Shown here in pieces: positions 60,167-64,000 of a DNA stretch of 64,000 bases. Both the position numbers and the translations under genes were made by a program. The notes under the pieces were generated by a model. That model made no database searches and was not told the DNA's origin. It worked only from the letters and a program-made list of their open reading frames with translations. The stretch is from NCBI RefSeq assembly GCF_020443565.1, contig NZ_JAIZZN010000001.1:1-64000 (forward strand), given 5' to 3'. Source of the DNA: Clostridium sp. CS001 (GTDB taxonomy: Bacteria > Bacillota > Clostridia > Clostridiales > Clostridiaceae). The first letter of the stretch is position 1, and each line of letters starts with the position of its first letter.

Positions 60167-61222
60167 TTACTTGTACGCTTGCTCTGCTATGTCTGTATTA
60201 TCCTTTACTATAGTTACGTAGTGAATACGTATATATTTATTGTTATTTATCTTCCAAGAGGTTCCACTAAGAATATTCTTGCCATTTGCAGCATTTGTAA
60301 CTAAATCAATTATTGCTTTGCCTTGATTATTTGCATCATTTAATATTGTACCAACCATTGTACCTTCTTTTATCCTTTTAACAGCATCTGGAATGGCATC
60401 TAATCCAACTACAGGTATAAATTTATTTTCGGATAAGTATCCTGCTTTTTCTAAAGAATCTAATGCACCCAGGGCCATAACATCATTGTTAGAAATTACG
60501 AATTCTATTCTATCATTAAATTTTAATATCCATCCATCCATTTTTTCCTTTGCCTTTGCAGCATCCCACATAGCCGTCCCACCAGCTAATTCTTCAACGG
60601 AGATACCTGATTTTTTAATTTCTTCTAGTGCATACTTTGTCCGAGCCTCTGCATCAGGATGGCCTGGTTCTCCTTTTAATATTACATATGAAAGTTTACC
60701 ATCTTGATTTTTATCCCAGCTACTCTTGTTTTGATTCCAAAGATCTACTATCATTTTACCTTGCAAAATACCAGATTCTTTTGAATCAGTCCCTACAAAC
60801 CACACTTTATCATAACTGTTTAATACTGATGCTTCTGGCTCTTTATTAAAAAATATTATTGGTAAGCTAGCTTCCTTTGCTTTATCAATTATCACTTGAG
60901 CGGCTTTTGGATCCACCAAATTTATTGCTAATGCCTTAACTCCCTTTGAAATCATTTCATCTACTTGATGGAGTTGTAGGATTTGATCATTTTGAGAATC
61001 GTTCATATTAAGTGCTATCCGTCCATATGCATCATTCTCCATTGAATTTCGTATGTAGGACATAAACTCATCATCATATTTGTATATAGTTGCACCTACT
61101 TTCGGTAATCCTCCCTTATATCCAGCCTTTGAATAAGTTTCACTGTTTATACATGATTTAAAAATAACTGCTATACTAACTGTAATTACCAAAACTACTA
61201 TAATCTTTTTAACATTATTCAT
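60167..61222 (-). CDS. MglB-like sugar-binding protein with N-terminal anchor
   Basis: A 351-residue paralogue of MglB. It starts MNNVKKIIVVLVITVSIAVIF, a hydrophobic anchor whose end (IFKSC) is a poor lipobox, so attachment by lipid or by membrane anchor is both possible. The mature domain has the same landmarks as MglB: GATIYKYDDEFMSYIRNSM, ALAINLVDPKAAQVI, PIIFFNKEPE, SYDKVWFVGTDSKESG, FVISNNDVMALGALDSL, PVVGLDAIPDAVK. It may be a second transport receptor or a sensor component. The gene is in tandem with the anchored binding protein before it (31-bp gap). RBS GGAGAATTCTA. Confidence 0.88.
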   Translation of the reverse strand: MNNVKKIIVVLVITVSIAVIFKSCINSETYSKAGYKGGLPKVGATIYKYDDEFMSYIRNSMENDAYGRIALNMNDSQNDQILQLHQVDEMISKGVKALAINLVDPKAAQVIIDKAKEASLPIIFFNKEPEASVLNSYDKVWFVGTDSKESGILQGKMIVDLWNQNKSSWDKNQDGKLSYVILKGEPGHPDAEARTKYALEEIKKSGISVEELAGGTAMWDAAKAKEKMDGWILKFNDRIEFVISNNDVMALGALDSLEKAGYLSENKFIPVVGLDAIPDAVKRIKEGTMVGTILNDANNQGKAIIDLVTNAANGKNILSGTSWKINNNKYIRIHYVTIVKDNTDIAEQAYK

Positions 61223-61252
61223 TAGAATTCTCCTATATATTTTTATATATAT

Positions 61253-62230
61253 TTATTGTGTAAAAGGAAATAATATTTTTTGATTTTCTTTGTTATACAT
61301 ATTATCCCTATCAATTACAACTACCCCAGTGTCAACATACTTTGGTATTTTCTTATTTTGCAAATTTAAAGCCGCATACTTAACTGCTAAATAACCCATA
61401 CCAAAAGGACTCTGAGTAACAGTTGCTTGTATTGTACCTCTTTCTAAAAATTCTATTGCTTCAAGAGTATTGTTAAAGGTAATTACATTTACTTTGCCGG
61501 CAAATCCTATTTCATCAATAGCCTCTGCTACCCCAATAGAGCTTATATAATTTAATGCTATAATAGTATTAACTTTAGCATCTCCTAAAACAAGTTTTTT
61601 TGTAAGTACTGATGCGCTCATTGAATCTGGTGATACATAATCACTATATACAACTTTTAATTGTTGATGTTTTGAAATTATGGACCACAATCCCTCTTCC
61701 CTTTCCTTATTATTACTAGATCCCTCAATATAATTAATAATAGCAATTCGTGAGTTTGCATCACATAGTGAAACAAGTTTTTCACCTGCAATTTTTCCTG
61801 CCTTAACATTATCTGTAGTTATATAACTACTAGTTTTATCATTATTTAATTTACTATCTATAATTAATACTGGTATTTTATTACTTATAGCCTTTTGAGT
61901 TACGCTAGCAAGGTCATTGTAATCACTTGGTGACAATATCAAAGTGTCTATTTTTCTTTCAATAGCTGCATTCACAAGAGATATTTGCCCATCAACATCA
62001 CTTTCATCGCTAGCAGAAGTAAAGTCCACCTTTACATTAAATTCTCTAGAGGCAACCTCTGCACCCATTCTAACATTTCTCCAATAGTCTCCACTTTGAG
62101 TTTTTAAAATTAATGATATCTTTTTCGGCTCTTCCTCTCCTTTAGTACTTAAACTTACAATCCCAAATAAAAATGGCGATATAAGGAGTATAAAAATCAA
62201 AAAAACTATTAATACATTTTTTTTACTCAT
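61253..62230 (-). CDS. Anchored sugar-binding protein, probable sensor (XylFII/TorT-like)
   Basis: A 325-residue periplasmic-binding-fold protein. The N-terminal helix (VLIVFLIFILLISPFLFGIVSL) has no lipobox or signal cleavage site, so the protein is probably held in the membrane. The domain resembles ribose/galactose-type receptors: ISLILKTQSGDYWRNVRMGA, IDTLILSPSDYNDLASV, KIPVLIIDSKLNND, IAIINYIEGSSNNKEREEGL. It follows the LytS/YesM-like kinase by 17 bp in one operon. In Clostridium beijerinckii an anchored XylFII with LytS/YesN senses xylose; here the nearby mgl genes suggest galactose or glucose. RBS GAGGTG. Confidence 0.82.
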   Translation of the reverse strand: MSKKNVLIVFLIFILLISPFLFGIVSLSTKGEEEPKKISLILKTQSGDYWRNVRMGAEVASREFNVKVDFTSASDESDVDGQISLVNAAIERKIDTLILSPSDYNDLASVTQKAISNKIPVLIIDSKLNNDKTSSYITTDNVKAGKIAGEKLVSLCDANSRIAIINYIEGSSNNKEREEGLWSIISKHQQLKVVYSDYVSPDSMSASVLTKKLVLGDAKVNTIIALNYISSIGVAEAIDEIGFAGKVNVITFNNTLEAIEFLERGTIQATVTQSPFGMGYLAVKYAALNLQNKKIPKYVDTGVVVIDRDNMYNKENQKILFPFTQ

Positions 62231-62247
62231 CTTTAAGCACCTCAGCT

Positions 62248-63987
62248 CTATTCTTCTTTAAGAGGTAACCAAATTTTAATTGTAGTTCCCTCTTCAATTT
62301 CACTTTGTATTTCAAGCCCGAATTCAGCTCCATAGGTTAGCTGAATTCTCTCATGTACATTTTTTACCCCAACTCCTGACCAGGCATTGTCTTTTGACTT
62401 ATACTCTAGTAGATTCTTTAACTTTTCTGTCTCAATTCCAAGGCCATTGTCGTATATCTCATACAGTAACTTACCATCAGTAATTGAAGCTGATATCCTT
62501 ATAAGACCTTCATCTACCATGTACTCGACGCCATGATAAATTGAGTTTTCTATAAGTGGCTGTAATATTAGCTTTAGTGTTTTATATTTCAGCACTTCTT
62601 CTTGTATTATAATTTCAAACTCAAATTTGTTTTTATACCTAACCTTTTGAATTATCAAGTAATTTTTTGCATGTTCTATTTCCTCTCCAACTGTAATAAT
62701 ATTTTTACCCCTGCTTATACTTATTCTAAATAGTTTAGCAAGTGAAGTTACCATTGTTATTACACCCTCGTTTTTCTCGTTTTCAGCCATCCAAACTATT
62801 GAGTCTAAGGTATTGTATAAAAAGTGTGGATTAATCTGAGATTGCAAAGCGTCTAATTCACTTTTTCTTTTTGCTTCTTGCTCAATTACTATTTGTCCCA
62901 TAAGATACCTAACTTTAGAAATCATTAAGTTAAAGGCTGTTGCTAATCTTTCAACCTCATCCTCACCTTTAACCTCGATATATATGTCAAAGTCCCCTGC
63001 CTCTACCATCTTCATGGATTCCTCTAATTGTTTTATTGGCTGTGAAATTTTAGCTGATATAAAACCAAATATAAAGATAATTAGTATTATAGAAACAAAT
63101 AAAATCCATCCTATAAAGTTAGCACTAGTTTTTTTAAAATCCAATATCTCTGACATATATGCTACCGCTACAACCTTCCAGTTAGTATAATTCACTGTTT
63201 TAATTGTAATCAATTGCTTTCCCTCCTGGGAATCTTCCAAATAACTCCCCAAGTAATCCTCACGATTTTCAGATTTTAAACCAATGTTAATGAGCTGCTG
63301 TTCCGGATGATATATTATGTTATTATCGGAATCAACAATATAAATATAACCTCTTTTACCTATAGATATGTTTTGACAAAGTTGCCCTATTGTACTGTAA
63401 TTCATATCAACTAAAAGCACCCCTCGTACTCTTTGATTCCCTTCGTGAAAATATATAGCTCTACTTAATGAAACAACCCAATCATGCTTTCCATTAAAAA
63501 TATTTTGAACATGGGGTAATGAAAACATTAGGTTATCTGATTTATTTAATGCTGATTTGAACCAATCCTGATCAATGACATTTACCTTATCCTTTAATGT
63601 TAAGTTAGAAGATTTAATTATAAGTTCACCTTTATCTGAAAATACTGCAAGACTTGCAATATCTCCCCTAATATTTTGTATTACATTCATTTGATCTTGT
63701 AATTTACTATTTGGAATATCTTGATTTAAATAAATATTCTTATCCAATAAATTTGATACTTCCTTAGTACTCTTTAAATAGTACTCAATATTTGAATTTA
63801 CCTGATCAACTAATTGTTTTGTACTCAAGGTAGCATTATTTTCTAAAGAAATAGAAAATTTATTATAAATTACAATTCCAACAAACAGCATAGCCAGAAC
63901 GGAAATTAGTGTAAATGATATTGTAATAATAAATTGTATTCCCCTAACTTTAAATGATGTGATCATAGTATTATATGGTTTCTTCAA
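62248..63987 (-). CDS. Sensor histidine kinase, LytS/YesM type (5' end uncertain)
   Basis: A membrane kinase of at least 579 residues. TM1 (about 14-36), extracytoplasmic dCache-like domain (about 40-275), TM2 (about 287-310), HAMP (about 315-365), then the His_kinase domain with H388 in QINPHFLYNTLDSIVWM, and an ATPase with LQPLIENSIYHGV (N-box), YDNGLGI (G1) and WSGVGVKNVHERI. The start is unclear: TTG at 63987 has no good ribosome binding site, ATG 63966 is an alternative, and the frame remains open to the window edge. The expected YesN-type AraC response regulator is not in the window and may lie just beyond 64000. Confidence 0.88.
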   Translation of the reverse strand: MKKPYNTMITSFKVRGIQFIITISFTLISVLAMLFVGIVIYNKFSISLENNATLSTKQLVDQVNSNIEYYLKSTKEVSNLLDKNIYLNQDIPNSKLQDQMNVIQNIRGDIASLAVFSDKGELIIKSSNLTLKDKVNVIDQDWFKSALNKSDNLMFSLPHVQNIFNGKHDWVVSLSRAIYFHEGNQRVRGVLLVDMNYSTIGQLCQNISIGKRGYIYIVDSDNNIIYHPEQQLINIGLKSENREDYLGSYLEDSQEGKQLITIKTVNYTNWKVVAVAYMSEILDFKKTSANFIGWILFVSIILIIFIFGFISAKISQPIKQLEESMKMVEAGDFDIYIEVKGEDEVERLATAFNLMISKVRYLMGQIVIEQEAKRKSELDALQSQINPHFLYNTLDSIVWMAENEKNEGVITMVTSLAKLFRISISRGKNIITVGEEIEHAKNYLIIQKVRYKNKFEFEIIIQEEVLKYKTLKLILQPLIENSIYHGVEYMVDEGLIRISASITDGKLLYEIYDNGLGIETEKLKNLLEYKSKDNAWSGVGVKNVHERIQLTYGAEFGLEIQSEIEEGTTIKIWLPLKEE

Positions 63988-64000
63988 AAATCTTTTTATT

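Noticed and set aside
1-64000. tRNA genes, rRNA, CRISPR arrays, prophage
   Set aside because: I saw no tRNA-like cloverleaf, regular spaced repeats, integrase, capsid or terminase signatures anywhere in the window.

Overview
The window is AT-rich low-GC Gram-positive DNA with strong AGGAGG-type ribosome binding sites and a gene content typical of an anaerobic Clostridium (sensu stricto): hydroxylamine reductase Hcp, an EFR1 flavodoxin-ferredoxin fusion, ferredoxin-tailed aldo/keto reductase, class II GalT, DUF4317, VanW, a TIGR03915/TIGR03916 pair and an agr-like peptide system. The species cannot be named from the sequence alone. About 38 of 53 genes lie on the minus strand. No rRNA, tRNA or CRISPR array was seen.

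Layout. 1-2.7 kb: the 5' end of a class C group II intron sitting just behind a terminator, an FMN-binding lipoprotein, YwbE and several micro-genes. 2.7-14 kb: metallophosphoesterase, cytoplasmic type I pullulanase, a small kinase-like protein, an orphan PIN protein, HutG-like ureohydrolase, YgiQ radical SAM, DegV and ROK glucokinase. 14-20 kb: a tRNA-methyltransferase-like protein, an AKR-ferredoxin fusion and a membrane-anchored pullulanase paralogue that has lost catalytic residues. 20-31 kb: methyltransferase-TPR, VanW operon, EamA exporter, EFR1, DeoD, a VTT-domain protein and PRPP synthetase. 31-41 kb: NudC, DUF4317, then a redox block (DcuSR-like two-component system with an FMN lipoprotein, polyprenyl diphosphate synthase, Ndh2-DoxX fusion) and acetate kinase. 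41-47 kb: DNA-repair pair, Hcp, Ogt, DUF523/DUF1722. 47-50 kb: an agr-like system in the order D-C-B with no AgrA. 53-64 kb: galactose uptake and use (galT, galK, mglC, mglA, mglB) preceded by two more sugar-binding proteins and a LytS/YesM-type kinase.

How it fits together. Ndh2, the polyprenyl synthase and the FMN_bind lipoproteins resemble parts of the Gram-positive extracellular electron transfer route, but the other parts (EetA, EetB, DmkA, ApbE) are not in the window. MglBAC imports galactose, GalK and GalT begin the Leloir pathway, a good CcpA (cre) site lies just upstream of mglB, and the anchored binding protein plus kinase probably sense the sugar. The cytoplasmic pullulanase, glucokinase and the defective surface paralogue suggest alpha-glucan handling.

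The most unusual signals are: (i) a dispersed intergenic element (three full and two partial copies) with compensatory changes in its stems; (ii) an agr-like locus whose peptide has serine where the ring cysteine should be and whose agrD is followed by its own terminator; (iii) the surface pseudo-pullulanase; (iv) a 22-residue micro-gene with a strong ribosome binding site between two stem-loops.
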